From an uncultured Eubacteriales bacterium (GTDB taxonomy: Bacteria; Bacillota; Clostridia; Monoglobales; Monoglobaceae): DNA of 5,324 nt. This document shows positions 1 to 5,324 of the stretch, piece by piece. Below the pieces are notes generated by a model, which searched no databases, had not been told where the DNA came from, and saw nothing but the letters and a program-made list of their open reading frames with translations. The stretch is taken from NCBI GenBank assembly GCA_905205855.1, contig CAJLFL010000149.1:1-5324 (forward strand), given 5' to 3'. Position numbers and translations under genes: made by a program. Each line of letters starts with the position of its first letter. Within the stretch, counting starts at the first letter, position 1.

Positions 1-54
1 TTTAAGTACATTATTCTCATAAATCCGCGAATACCCTATAGCTTTGTTGTTCAT
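1..54 (-). CDS. Start of a second, N-terminally truncated RHS gene (3' part outside window)
   Basis: Only 18 codons are visible: MNNKAIGYSRIYENNVLK, open through the left edge. The start has a GAGGAGG site at six bases and its own upstream intergenic region with a terminator before it, so it looks like a genuine gene start rather than an internal Met. All 54 bases are identical to 4673-4620, where they encode residues 204-221 of the large RHS protein. The copy would thus begin well inside the shell, lacking the N-proximal part and any export signal. It is probably an orphan RHS fragment carrying another tip. An assembly break in a repeat could also explain why the sequence stops here. Confidence 0.65.
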   Translation of the reverse strand, partial: MNNKAIGYSRIYENNVLK

Positions 55-60
55 AAGAAA

Positions 61-95
61 CCTCCTCAATTCTATAAAGGAATTTTTTGAGGAAG
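61..95 (-). promoter_or_regulatory. Ribosome binding site in a possible hairpin
   Basis: The minus strand has GAGGAGG (67-61) six bases before the ATG at 54, a near-ideal site. The same bases can pair with CUUCCUC (95-89; seven pairs, one G-U), stacked via a four-A bulge (88-85) on AAUUC/GAAUU (84-80 with 72-68) and a seven-base loop. In that fold the ribosome binding site is masked. The site is secure; the hairpin is inferred by eye. Confidence 0.7.
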
Positions 96-123
96 TGGAA
101 ACCAAAAATTTTAATTTCCTTGT

Positions 124-151
124 ATTTTAATCTTGTTCCAAATTGGAACAA
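124..151 (-). promoter_or_regulatory. Possible promoter of the left-edge RHS gene
   Basis: On the minus strand TTGTTC (151-146) and TAAAAT (129-124) are separated by 16 bases, a weak but acceptable sigma-A-like arrangement. The -35 lies inside palindrome copy 1, so a protein bound there could block it. The implied start near 117 gives a leader of about 60 bases. A+T-rich sequence makes chance matches common. Confidence 0.3.
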
Positions 152-152
152 G
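132..152. repeat. Palindrome copy 1 (10-base arms)
   Basis: CTTGTTCCAA, one central A, then TTGGAACAAG: a perfect 21-base palindrome. A second copy lies at 315-339. In direct orientation TTTTAA-(T/C)-palindrome-GGT is shared with two differences over 30 bases; in inverted orientation 24 bases are identical. It could be a dimeric-repressor operator, a hairpin, or one end of a small repeat element. It overlaps a possible promoter for the gene at 54. Confidence 0.85.
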
Positions 153-265
153 GTTCCGTATTTTTTCTTTTCTTTCACTTTAATGGCTATAAAATGAACA
201 AATACAGAGAGAAAATCAACCTATATCCGCAATCTTTACGGCACGAAAGTGACGGCAAGCTTCCC

Positions 266-281
266 GTTTGTATATACAAAC
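266..281. repeat. 16-base perfect palindrome
   Basis: GTTTGTATATACAAAC is a perfect palindrome with no central spacer. The A+T-rich symmetric form resembles operator half-sites for dimeric regulators such as GntR-type proteins, but no regulator gene is in the window. It could equally be part of a repeat element. Confidence 0.6.
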
Positions 282-291
282 AGATTGAATA

Positions 292-305
292 TTGGGCAAG
301 CCCAA
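292..305. repeat. Short inverted repeat
   Basis: TTGGGCAAGCCCAA has six-base arms around AA. As RNA it would form a five-pair stem with a CAAG (or CUUG) tetraloop. No U run follows on either strand, so it is not a terminator. Function unknown. Confidence 0.5.
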
Positions 306-314
306 ACCCTTTTA

Positions 315-339
315 ACCTTGTTCCAATTTGGAACAAGGT
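315..339. repeat. Palindrome copy 2 (12-base arms)
   Basis: ACCTTGTTCCAA, one central T, then TTGGAACAAGGT: a perfect 25-base palindrome and a near-identical partner of the one at 132-152. It sits just beyond the terminator U run in the direction of transcription. It lacks a U run itself, so it is not an obvious second terminator. Confidence 0.85.
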
Positions 340-348
340 CAACACATG

Positions 349-378
349 AAAAAGAGGTGCGCAATAGCACACCCCTTT
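349..378 (-). terminator. Intrinsic terminator of the RHS/immunity unit
   Basis: On the minus strand the arms at 378-367 (AAAGGGGTGTGC) and 362-351 (GCGCACCTCTTT) form a 12-pair stem with two G-U pairs around a UAUU loop, ending in a run of five U (353-349). It begins 32 bases after the immunity stop. No T run follows on the plus strand, so it acts in the minus direction. It should separate the toxin/immunity transcript from the gene starting at 54. Confidence 0.88.
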
Positions 379-409
379 GCGAAAATCTTTGGTATGTTGG
401 TTCTATGTT

Positions 410-787
410 TTATAATGTTCTATGTTTTATCATATACGCTACAGTCCAACCAGTAATAACTATAATTGATGCTATAATCATTTGCCAGTTGGTAATATGA
501 ATTGTTTCACTATCTGGCTTTAATAAATTCCCAGTTGTAATCCCCCAATTAAAATAGCTTATAACAATGCCAAGTATTGTCACAACTAATATTATTAGTA
601 ACATGGAAAAAAACTTACTCATGCTGAAATGATCCAAAAGCTTATAGGAAACAATAACTAAATAAATTGGAACAACTATTGTCCCTACAAAAATTTCAAT
701 GAGCGATATTTCACCATTCCTTTCCAAAAACAAAAGCGGCAGAAAGATCAAATGAATCACTATAGGAATTAAATAATATATCCACAT
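410..787 (-). CDS. Four-helix membrane protein, probable cognate immunity protein
   Basis: A 125-residue protein with four hydrophobic segments at about residues 3-21, 29-51, 59-80 and 101-120, and a short polar loop before the last helix (KPDSETIHITN). A small charged tail KHRTL ends the chain. The ATG at 787 is chosen because a perfect AGGAGG lies six bases upstream; an in-frame TTG at 820 and an ATG at 802 give longer forms but lack a comparable site. It follows the RHS stop by 22 bases on the same strand and precedes a terminator, so it is very likely cotranscribed. Immunity genes sit directly after toxin tips in polymorphic-toxin loci. The membrane location suggests that the toxin acts on or across the membrane or envelope rather than on a cytosolic target. 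I do not recognise the family by sequence; the immunity role is inferred from position. Confidence 0.8.
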   Translation of the reverse strand: MWIYYLIPIVIHLIFLPLLFLERNGEISLIEIFVGTIVVPIYLVIVSYKLLDHFSMSKFFSMLLIILVVTILGIVISYFNWGITTGNLLKPDSETIHITNWQMIIASIIVITGWTVAYMIKHRTL

Positions 788-793
788 GTTGCG

Positions 794-799
794 CCTCCT
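794..799 (-). promoter_or_regulatory. Ribosome binding site deciding the immunity start
   Basis: The minus strand reads AGGAGG, then six bases (CGCAAC), then ATG at 787-785. This consensus site at ideal spacing favours the 787 start over the in-frame TTG at 820 and ATG at 802. It lies between the RHS stop (810) and the new start, so the immunity protein can initiate independently of the toxin. Confidence 0.85.
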
Positions 800-809
800 C
801 ATATCCGCC

Positions 810-3800
810 TCACCATCCAATCACAGAATTGGCGTAATTTGCCTTTTCCCACTTCTGTGCCCATGGACTTCCTTGCACATACAATGTTGCATAGTTTAAC
901 AATGCACTATATGCACCACCATATGTAAAAGAACTGTTCATAAATACCTCGGCAAATTTTGATGTCGCATTATTAGGTCTTAATCCGCCTTTAAATCCTA
1001 AATCCTTCATATAGGTTCCAGCGTTTGTAGCATTTGATAAAGTACCTTTGCTTAATGAAGCATATGTGCGATCCAAGCAATTATTCCACGAAAGATTATA
1101 GGGGCTGTTTTGTCCTTGGAATACTACACTACCGCCATCCAATTCATGAGTTTTAGAATCTTTATGAAAGCTGTTGGAATGAGCACCTCGGACATCGGCA
1201 TACGCTGCATCTAACGATGCTGTAAAATCTCCCACAATATATGTTGAAGAATTATAATTAGATGTAATATCTTTAAAGCCGTTATCCGCCAAGAATTTAT
1301 TTAACCCATTATTAAAATCATCTAAAGTGCCCATGTATTCATGGGGTATGCGAATGACAGCGGCAGCCTTATTACCCCAATATGTATAGAACCAATCACC
1401 ATTTGCATCTTGATAAATAGCTGATGTATGTCCTTGCTTCAATGCAGCTTCACTATTTGTAATGATAATTGCATCTTCACCCAAAGGATCAATGTACATA
1501 ATCGGATTGTTATTAGCATACACATACCAGTTTAATCCCGCTTTCGCTGGATCTTCGGTGATGAATCGTCCTATACTCGTGTCATAGTAACGATTCCGCA
1601 AGTAAATCAGCCCACTGCACAAATCTGTATACTCCCCGCAATAGAGGAAGGGGTTTATGTTTTCATTATCAGTCTGCAGGTTTCCAAATGCGTCGTAGCT
1701 ATAGTTTTCTCCGGCATAACCTGTTACGTTTCCGTGTCCGTCATACACATAATACTGCGCCGTTGATGTACCGCTCCTGCCGGCTATCAGTTTTATTCCG
1801 CGATAATAGCTTGACTTAGCATTTCTGTTTTCGTCCGCATCACTTACTATGTTACTGCCATCCCACACATGCAGTGTTACTTCGCCGTTTACCGTCTTTT
1901 TGATTCGTCTGCCTTGCACATCATATGCATAGCTTACATTCAGTCCCGTTTCCGTCTGTACTGTTTTAAGACGGTTTAATCCGTCATAGCTATAGCTTAC
2001 AGACATTGCTCCATCCGTATTTTCTGCCGCTCCGCTGCCTATTGCCGATAATTCATGCTCTGCTGACGCACCCTCCGCATTTGTCGGATTTCCGCTCTGC
2101 TTGCAGGTCAGATTTCCGCTGTCGTCATATGTATAACTCGTATCTGTTTGACTTCCGTTATCCGTAACTGTTGTATGCAGCAGTCTGTTGTTTGCATCAT
2201 AAGTATAACTGCTGATTATTCCGCCGTTTGTCATGTTGATTCGGTTGCCGCGGCTGTCATACTCATATGACGTGCTTGTATTTATGCCGTCTTTGGTTTG
2301 TGTTTCACTTTTTAACTGTCCCAAGCCATCATAAGTATATGCTGTATCTCCGTTCAGACTGTCGGTCTTTTCAGTCCGGTTTCCATCAAGCCGATAGCTA
2401 TAGCTGTAATCCGCTCCGCTGCTGTTGCCGAGAGCAGTCAGAAGCCCTGCTTTGTTATAGCTGTATTCAGCAGTGTTATCCGGTGTTATTTCTTTTATCA
2501 GTCTGTCGTTTGCATCATAGGTATAGCTTGCCGATATTCCGTTGTTATAGCTTACATTTGTAAGTCGGTTTATGTTGTCATAGGTATAGGCTGCGTTTTG
2601 AGTTACCGCTCCGTTTTGCGTTAAGGTATAGGTTTTGCGGTTACCGTCTGCATCATATGTATATGTCTTCACCTGCTTATTATTTCCATTTCTTTCCCTT
2701 ATTACATTTCCCATCTCATCATAAGCATAAAATGTCGGAGATATACTAAATTCCTCTCTGTCACCACATGAAAGCAATAAATTATTGGCACTGTAATTCC
2801 ACATGCAATACATCGTATCAGCAGAGTCGTACAAACGTTTCACACTTCCATATGCGTTATACGTATAATAAGCTGTATTACCGTTACGGTCTGTCTTGGT
2901 TTCCGGCAGTCCGGCAAGATTATATGTGCTTGTTTCTGACTTACCGAGGGCGTCTGTTGTTTTTGTCACATTGCCAAAACGGTCATACTCATACGAAACA
3001 ACCGATGCTCCCTCCGGCAGGGCAGTGTTTAAATCTGTCAGCTTTTCTGTCTGTCCGGTAACACACTTTGTAATATTTCCCACGCTGTCATATGCGTACT
3101 GTGTATAGATATTACGCGTACCATCATTTACCTTTACAGTTATAAGACGGTTTCGGCAGTCATATTCATTTTCTGTTATCGTATAGCTTTCTGCCTCACC
3201 GGGTTTATTATTTTGCCGCTTTGTCATTACTACATTACCATTTTTATCATAGTAAGTCAAGCTTTTTGTATCCGTATTATCTTCAAACGGAACTGTGCGT
3301 TTTACTTCGCGTCCGAGTCCATCATAAGTATATATAGTTTTATTACCCATATAATCGGTTGAACTTGTTATGTTTCCCTGTTTATCATATTCTGCCGTCG
3401 TATATGTTCCGTCTGCGCGATAACTCTTTATCGGCTTGTTAAGATAATCATATTCTGTCATTGTTGTATATTCGCCGAGGTTTTCCATATATGTTCTGCC
3501 GCCGCGCGTTTTTATTACATTATTTTGCAAGTCGTACCAGTACATATTTTTATTCAGCAGATTTGTATCCGAAACCACTCCTTTATAAAAGCTTTCGCTT
3601 ATAACATTGCCATAGCCGTCTGTTTCCGTTACAGTGGTCGGTTTTACAAAATCCGCGTCACCGACATAGCTTTTAGTTACTATTGATGTCGCCGCGTTTA
3701 CAAGTTCTTGTTCCGAATCATCAGGCAGTAAAATAACTTTTGCTGAATACGCTCCATGCAATGCACTGAACTCAAGTTCTGTTCCACCCGTCAAATCAAA

Positions 3801-5324
3801 TACTGCCGTGAGTTTTTTATTATTTCTGAATTTTCCGCTTTTTATTTCTTTGTTATCAAGATATACTTTTAGTTCGCCGTCTGCATAGCTTGCCGATTTT
3901 GACATATCGGTAAATATAACAAACGCTTTTTTATAACCCGTTACCGTAACATTTTTTATACTATTGCTCGGACAAACGGTAACGCTGTTATTAAAGCTAT
4001 AGGAATAGGAGGAGGTTTCTGTATCAAGAACAGTATCGTTTTCCTTATCTGTTTTGGTAATCACACGACCAAGATCATCATATGTATACTCGCGTTTTAC
4101 TGCTGTTCCGCCTATTTCCATATATGATATTTCGGATGTCGGTCTGTCAAGCTTATCATAGGTATATTCAGCTATAGTTTTACTGACATCATTGTCAAGA
4201 TAAATCTTTTTCAGCTTGCCCATCGGCGTAAATGAGCGCGTGGTAAGATTCCCGTTTTCATCAGTAACCGAAAGTTTATTGTTACTTATGTCATAAGCTA
4301 TGCTTTGCTCTGTCCGATCCGGATTTATTTGCTTTGTTACCTGACCGAGCATATCATATTCATATCGTGTTGTATTGCCGTTGCCATCCGTTTCCGCCGT
4401 CTTTCTGCCAAACGAATCAATGCTAACGGAGGTTGTAATACTTTCAGCCACGCCGTCGGCATTTTTTGAACCTGAGGTTGTCGAGGTTATTGTGTATGAA
4501 CAATCCGTGTTGTATGTATATGTATAATTTGTTGTTACAATTCCGCCTGTTCCGCCCATGCTTTGTATTTTTTCAGAGGATTTTGTTCCGTCCGGATTAT
4601 ATGTGTATGATATAGTATCTTTAAGTACATTATTCTCATAAATCCGCGAATACCCTATAGCTTTGTTGTTCATGGTCAAAGTGTTTTGTTCTTTAATATC
4701 ACCGCCGCTGAGTCGTTTTGTCACTTTTGTCAACAGCAAACCGTATGAATTGTCATATGTATATGTTTCGGCAGACTCACCGTTTTTATAGAGTGTTGGT
4801 TTTCCGGTATCACGTTCATAATCAGTATCCACAGCCGAAACTACATTAACTCCATAATATGTCAATGTATTGGTAACAGGTGCTCTGCGTGCGTTTACTA
4901 TTGCTTTTTTTGACATAGAGTCCGGTTCACCCACGCCGTTACCATAGCTGTATTCTTTAGTAACAGTGTTTAAAATAACACTCTTTTCACCTTTGTATTC
5001 TGTCTTGTCCGTAAGCAATCGCCCAAGCGAATCATATTCTTTTGAATTTACCGATTTATGACCGTTTTCCAGTGTTTGTGTTGTTACGAAGGTTTTGTAG
5101 GTTTTAATGACAGGATCTTTAGTCGGATACCAGTTACCATTATACGTAAAGCTCATATCAGCTTTAAGTTCTCCGTTCTCATAGCTTTTTTCACCCGTAA
5201 CACGGTAAAGCAAATAATCACAGTAGCTTTTATAGCTGTATAATGTGCTCAAAAGCTGCGATCCCTCAACATACTGAAACATCGTAGGTTTATCTTCATA
5301 AGTATATTTTTTTTGAGCATTTGT
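810..5324 (-). CDS. RHS/YD-repeat polymorphic toxin, 5' end missing
   Basis: Large surface or secreted RHS-type protein that would carry a toxic C-terminal tip. The first Met in frame is at 5282, but the frame stays open to the right edge and the 14 codons before that Met read TNAQKKYTYEDKPT, which is itself YD-repeat-like. The true start is therefore outside the window, and at least 1504 residues are present. Numbered from the 5282 Met: YD repeats occur from about residue 40 to 425 (for example KEYDSLGRLL, YEYDMLGQV), a non-YD insert at about 430-531, dense YD repeats at about 540-1205 (YTYDGLGRE, YTYDADGNR, YSYDAFGNL), the RHS-associated core at 1210-1268 ending in DPLG, and a variable tip at 1269-1490. 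No signal peptide or export domain is visible because the N-terminus is missing. The gene ends with TGA at 812-810, followed closely by a membrane-protein gene. Family assignment is very secure; toxin activity is inferred from architecture. Confidence 0.96.
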   Translation of the reverse strand, partial: TNAQKKYTYEDKPTMFQYVEGSQLLSTLYSYKSYCDYLLYRVTGEKSYENGELKADMSFTYNGNWYPTKDPVIKTYKTFVTTQTLENGHKSVNSKEYDSLGRLLTDKTEYKGEKSVILNTVTKEYSYGNGVGEPDSMSKKAIVNARRAPVTNTLTYYGVNVVSAVDTDYERDTGKPTLYKNGESAETYTYDNSYGLLLTKVTKRLSGGDIKEQNTLTMNNKAIGYSRIYENNVLKDTISYTYNPDGTKSSEKIQSMGGTGGIVTTNYTYTYNTDCSYTITSTTSGSKNADGVAESITTSVSIDSFGRKTAETDGNGNTTRYEYDMLGQVTKQINPDRTEQSIAYDISNNKLSVTDENGNLTTRSFTPMGKLKKIYLDNDVSKTIAEYTYDKLDRPTSEISYMEIGGTAVKREYTYDDLGRVITKTDKENDTVLDTETSSYSYSFNNSVTVCPSNSIKNVTVTGYKKAFVIFTDMSKSASYADGELKVYLDNKEIKSGKFRNNKKLTAVFDLTGGTELEFSALHGAYSAKVILLPDDSEQELVNAATSIVTKSYVGDADFVKPTTVTETDGYGNVISESFYKGVVSDTNLLNKNMYWYDLQNNVIKTRGGRTYMENLGEYTTMTEYDYLNKPIKSYRADGTYTTAEYDKQGNITSSTDYMGNKTIYTYDGLGREVKRTVPFEDNTDTKSLTYYDKNGNVVMTKRQNNKPGEAESYTITENEYDCRNRLITVKVNDGTRNIYTQYAYDSVGNITKCVTGQTEKLTDLNTALPEGASVVSYEYDRFGNVTKTTDALGKSETSTYNLAGLPETKTDRNGNTAYYTYNAYGSVKRLYDSADTMYCMWNYSANNLLLSCGDREEFSISPTFYAYDEMGNVIRERNGNNKQVKTYTYDADGNRKTYTLTQNGAVTQNAAYTYDNINRLTNVSYNNGISASYTYDANDRLIKEITPDNTAEYSYNKAGLLTALGNSSGADYSYSYRLDGNRTEKTDSLNGDTAYTYDGLGQLKSETQTKDGINTSTSYEYDSRGNRINMTNGGIISSYTYDANNRLLHTTVTDNGSQTDTSYTYDDSGNLTCKQSGNPTNAEGASAEHELSAIGSGAAENTDGAMSVSYSYDGLNRLKTVQTETGLNVSYAYDVQGRRIKKTVNGEVTLHVWDGSNIVSDADENRNAKSSYYRGIKLIAGRSGTSTAQYYVYDGHGNVTGYAGENYSYDAFGNLQTDNENINPFLYCGEYTDLCSGLIYLRNRYYDTSIGRFITEDPAKAGLNWYVYANNNPIMYIDPLGEDAIIITNSEAALKQGHTSAIYQDANGDWFYTYWGNKAAAVIRIPHEYMGTLDDFNNGLNKFLADNGFKDITSNYNSSTYIVGDFTASLDAAYADVRGAHSNSFHKDSKTHELDGGSVVFQGQNSPYNLSWNNCLDRTYASLSKGTLSNATNAGTYMKDLGFKGGLRPNNATSKFAEVFMNSSFTYGGAYSALLNYATLYVQGSPWAQKWEKANYANSVIGW
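813..1478 (-). other. Variable C-terminal toxin tip, possible permuted papain/NlpC-like fold
   Basis: The 222 residues after DPLG are the variable tip, where RHS proteins carry their toxin. Near its start is QGHTSAIYQDANGDWFYTYW (His at tip residue 17), an alternating-strand segment after a GH motif. Later comes PYNLSWNNCLDRTY, with a single Cys at tip residue 134. The order His first, then (N)NC at the start of a helix, is what circularly permuted papain-like families (LRAT-like and permuted NlpC/P60 enzymes) show. The GH-xx-xxxQDxxGxWxYxYWG string recalls tips of that class in Firmicute RHS proteins. The tip contains other His residues (100, 105, 111), so catalytic assignment is tentative. 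Candidate activities are peptidoglycan peptidase or amidase, or lipid acyl hydrolase/transferase. A nuclease motif (HNH, EndoU-like) is not apparent. Base composition is more A+T-rich than the shell. Confidence 0.5.
1479..1655 (-). other. RHS-associated core region with DPLG junction
   Basis: Residues 1210-1268 (from the 5282 Met) match the conserved RHS-associated core that precedes variable tips. They carry CGEYTD, then GLIYLRNRYYDTSIGRF, then TEDP, WYVYANNNP and finally YIDPLG. In characterised enterobacterial Rhs proteins the tip is released by autoproteolysis near the equivalent DPxG motif. Whether that happens here is not shown by the sequence. The DPLG at 1490-1479 marks the boundary between the conserved shell and the exchangeable tip. 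Confidence 0.92.
3690..3995 (-). other. Non-YD insert in the RHS shell, possible beta-sandwich domain
   Basis: About 100 residues (roughly 431-531 from the 5282 Met) lack any YD unit and separate the two repeat blocks. The stretch is rich in alternating hydrophobic strands, for example KKAFVIFTDM, ELKVYLDNKEIKSGKF and KLTAVFDLTGGTELEFSAL. The pattern VYLDNKEIKSG followed by a VFDLTGGTELEF strand resembles galactose-binding-like or NPCBM-type carbohydrate-binding sandwiches. That resemblance is by eye and uncertain. Such a domain could decorate the outside of the shell and bind cell-surface glycans. Confidence 0.4.
4620..4673 (-). repeat. Internal RHS copy of the 54-base left-edge repeat
   Basis: Identical to bases 1-54 in the same orientation. 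Identity ends exactly before the ATG: upstream bases here continue the shell reading frame (TLT before MNNK), while at the left edge they are a ribosome-binding leader. The other end of the repeat is cut by the window edge, so the total length is unknown and is at least 54. Confidence 0.97.

Larger units (their letters stand above)
153..314. other. Spacer between the paired palindromes
   Basis: About 160 bases bounded by the two related palindromes. Short open frames exist on both strands (plus from 194, minus over 187-372), but neither has a ribosome binding site and the two overlap each other, so I do not call a gene. The segment 220-305 looks less A+T-rich than its surroundings and holds two further palindromes (266-281, 292-305). 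It may be the body of a small non-coding repeat element; no terminal duplication of target bases is evident. Confidence 0.4.
1656..5324 (-). repeat. YD-repeat array of the RHS shell
   Basis: This is a protein-level tandem repeat. Well over twenty units of the form (Y/T)xYDxxGx are spaced roughly 20-30 residues apart, and the coding DNA shows recurrent degenerate TCATA-GTATA words on the plus strand that encode the YxYD core. In structurally known RHS and Tc-toxin proteins such repeats build a beta-barrel cocoon that encloses the C-terminal tip. That role is family knowledge; the sequence itself shows only the repeats. The array is interrupted once, at about 3995-3690. Confidence 0.9.

Noticed and set aside
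61..84. TATA-like box TAGAAT (minus strand, 75-70) as the -10 of the left-edge gene
   Set aside because: It lies directly against the ribosome binding site, so a transcript starting from it would remove or truncate that site.
132..152. Similarity of the palindrome to the TTGTTCC...GGAACAA hairpin remembered from filamentous-phage replication origins
   Set aside because: The match is limited to a short symmetric core and nothing else around it resembles such an origin; probably coincidence.
132..339. CRISPR array
   Set aside because: Only two repeat copies with a single long spacer of about 160 bases; no array periodicity.
143..349. Plus-strand 68-codon open frame (from a TTG inside palindrome copy 1, or from the ATG at 194)
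   Set aside because: No ribosome binding site, it starts and ends within the palindromes, it overlaps a minus-strand frame of similar length, and the product has no recognisable family.
187..372. Minus-strand 61-codon open frame
   Set aside because: It starts within the terminator stem, has no ribosome binding site and runs through several palindromes; most likely chance.
249..500. Plus-strand 83-codon open frame
   Set aside because: It runs through the terminator and is antisense to the end of the immunity gene; no ribosome binding site.
2267..3108. Plus-strand open frames at 2267-2563, 2768-3061 and 2896-3108
   Set aside because: Antisense to the YD-repeat array; Cys/Ser/Tyr-rich translations are typical shadows of repeated YxYD codons.
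5058..5243. Plus-strand 61-codon open frame
   Set aside because: Antisense shadow of the RHS gene with no ribosome binding site or family resemblance.

Overview
The window looks like part of an RHS/YD-repeat polymorphic-toxin locus from a low-to-moderate-GC Firmicute, plausibly a gut Clostridia lineage. That lineage guess rests on strong AGGAGG-type ribosome binding sites, the A+T-rich spacers and the style of the YD repeats; no marker gene is present to confirm it. Everything that looks coding is on the minus strand. Long open frames on the plus strand are shadows of the big gene.

Reading in the direction of transcription (right to left): 5324-810 is a very large RHS/YD-repeat gene whose 5' end lies outside the window, because the frame stays open through the right edge with repeat-like sequence upstream of the first Met. 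It holds an N-proximal YD-repeat stretch, a roughly 100-residue non-YD insert (about 3995-3690), a long C-proximal YD array, the RHS-associated core region ending in DPLG (1655-1479), and a 222-residue variable C-terminal tip (1478-813). The tip looks like a toxin, with a His-then-Cys arrangement suggestive of a circularly permuted papain/NlpC-like fold. Next comes a small four-helix membrane protein (787-410) with an excellent ribosome binding site, 22 bases after the toxin stop, in the position of the cognate immunity protein. A strong intrinsic terminator (378-349) closes this unit.

The remaining 355-base spacer (409-55) holds that terminator, two near-identical long palindromes about 185 bases apart, two smaller palindromes, a possible promoter, and a ribosome binding site that can fold into a hairpin. 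At the left edge a second reading frame begins at 54. Its first 54 bases are identical to an internal part of the large RHS gene (4620-4673), and the identity starts exactly at the ATG. The likely interpretation is an N-terminally truncated second RHS gene downstream of the main toxin/immunity pair, of the kind that supplies alternative tips by recombination. The second copy lies almost entirely outside the window, so this remains an inference.
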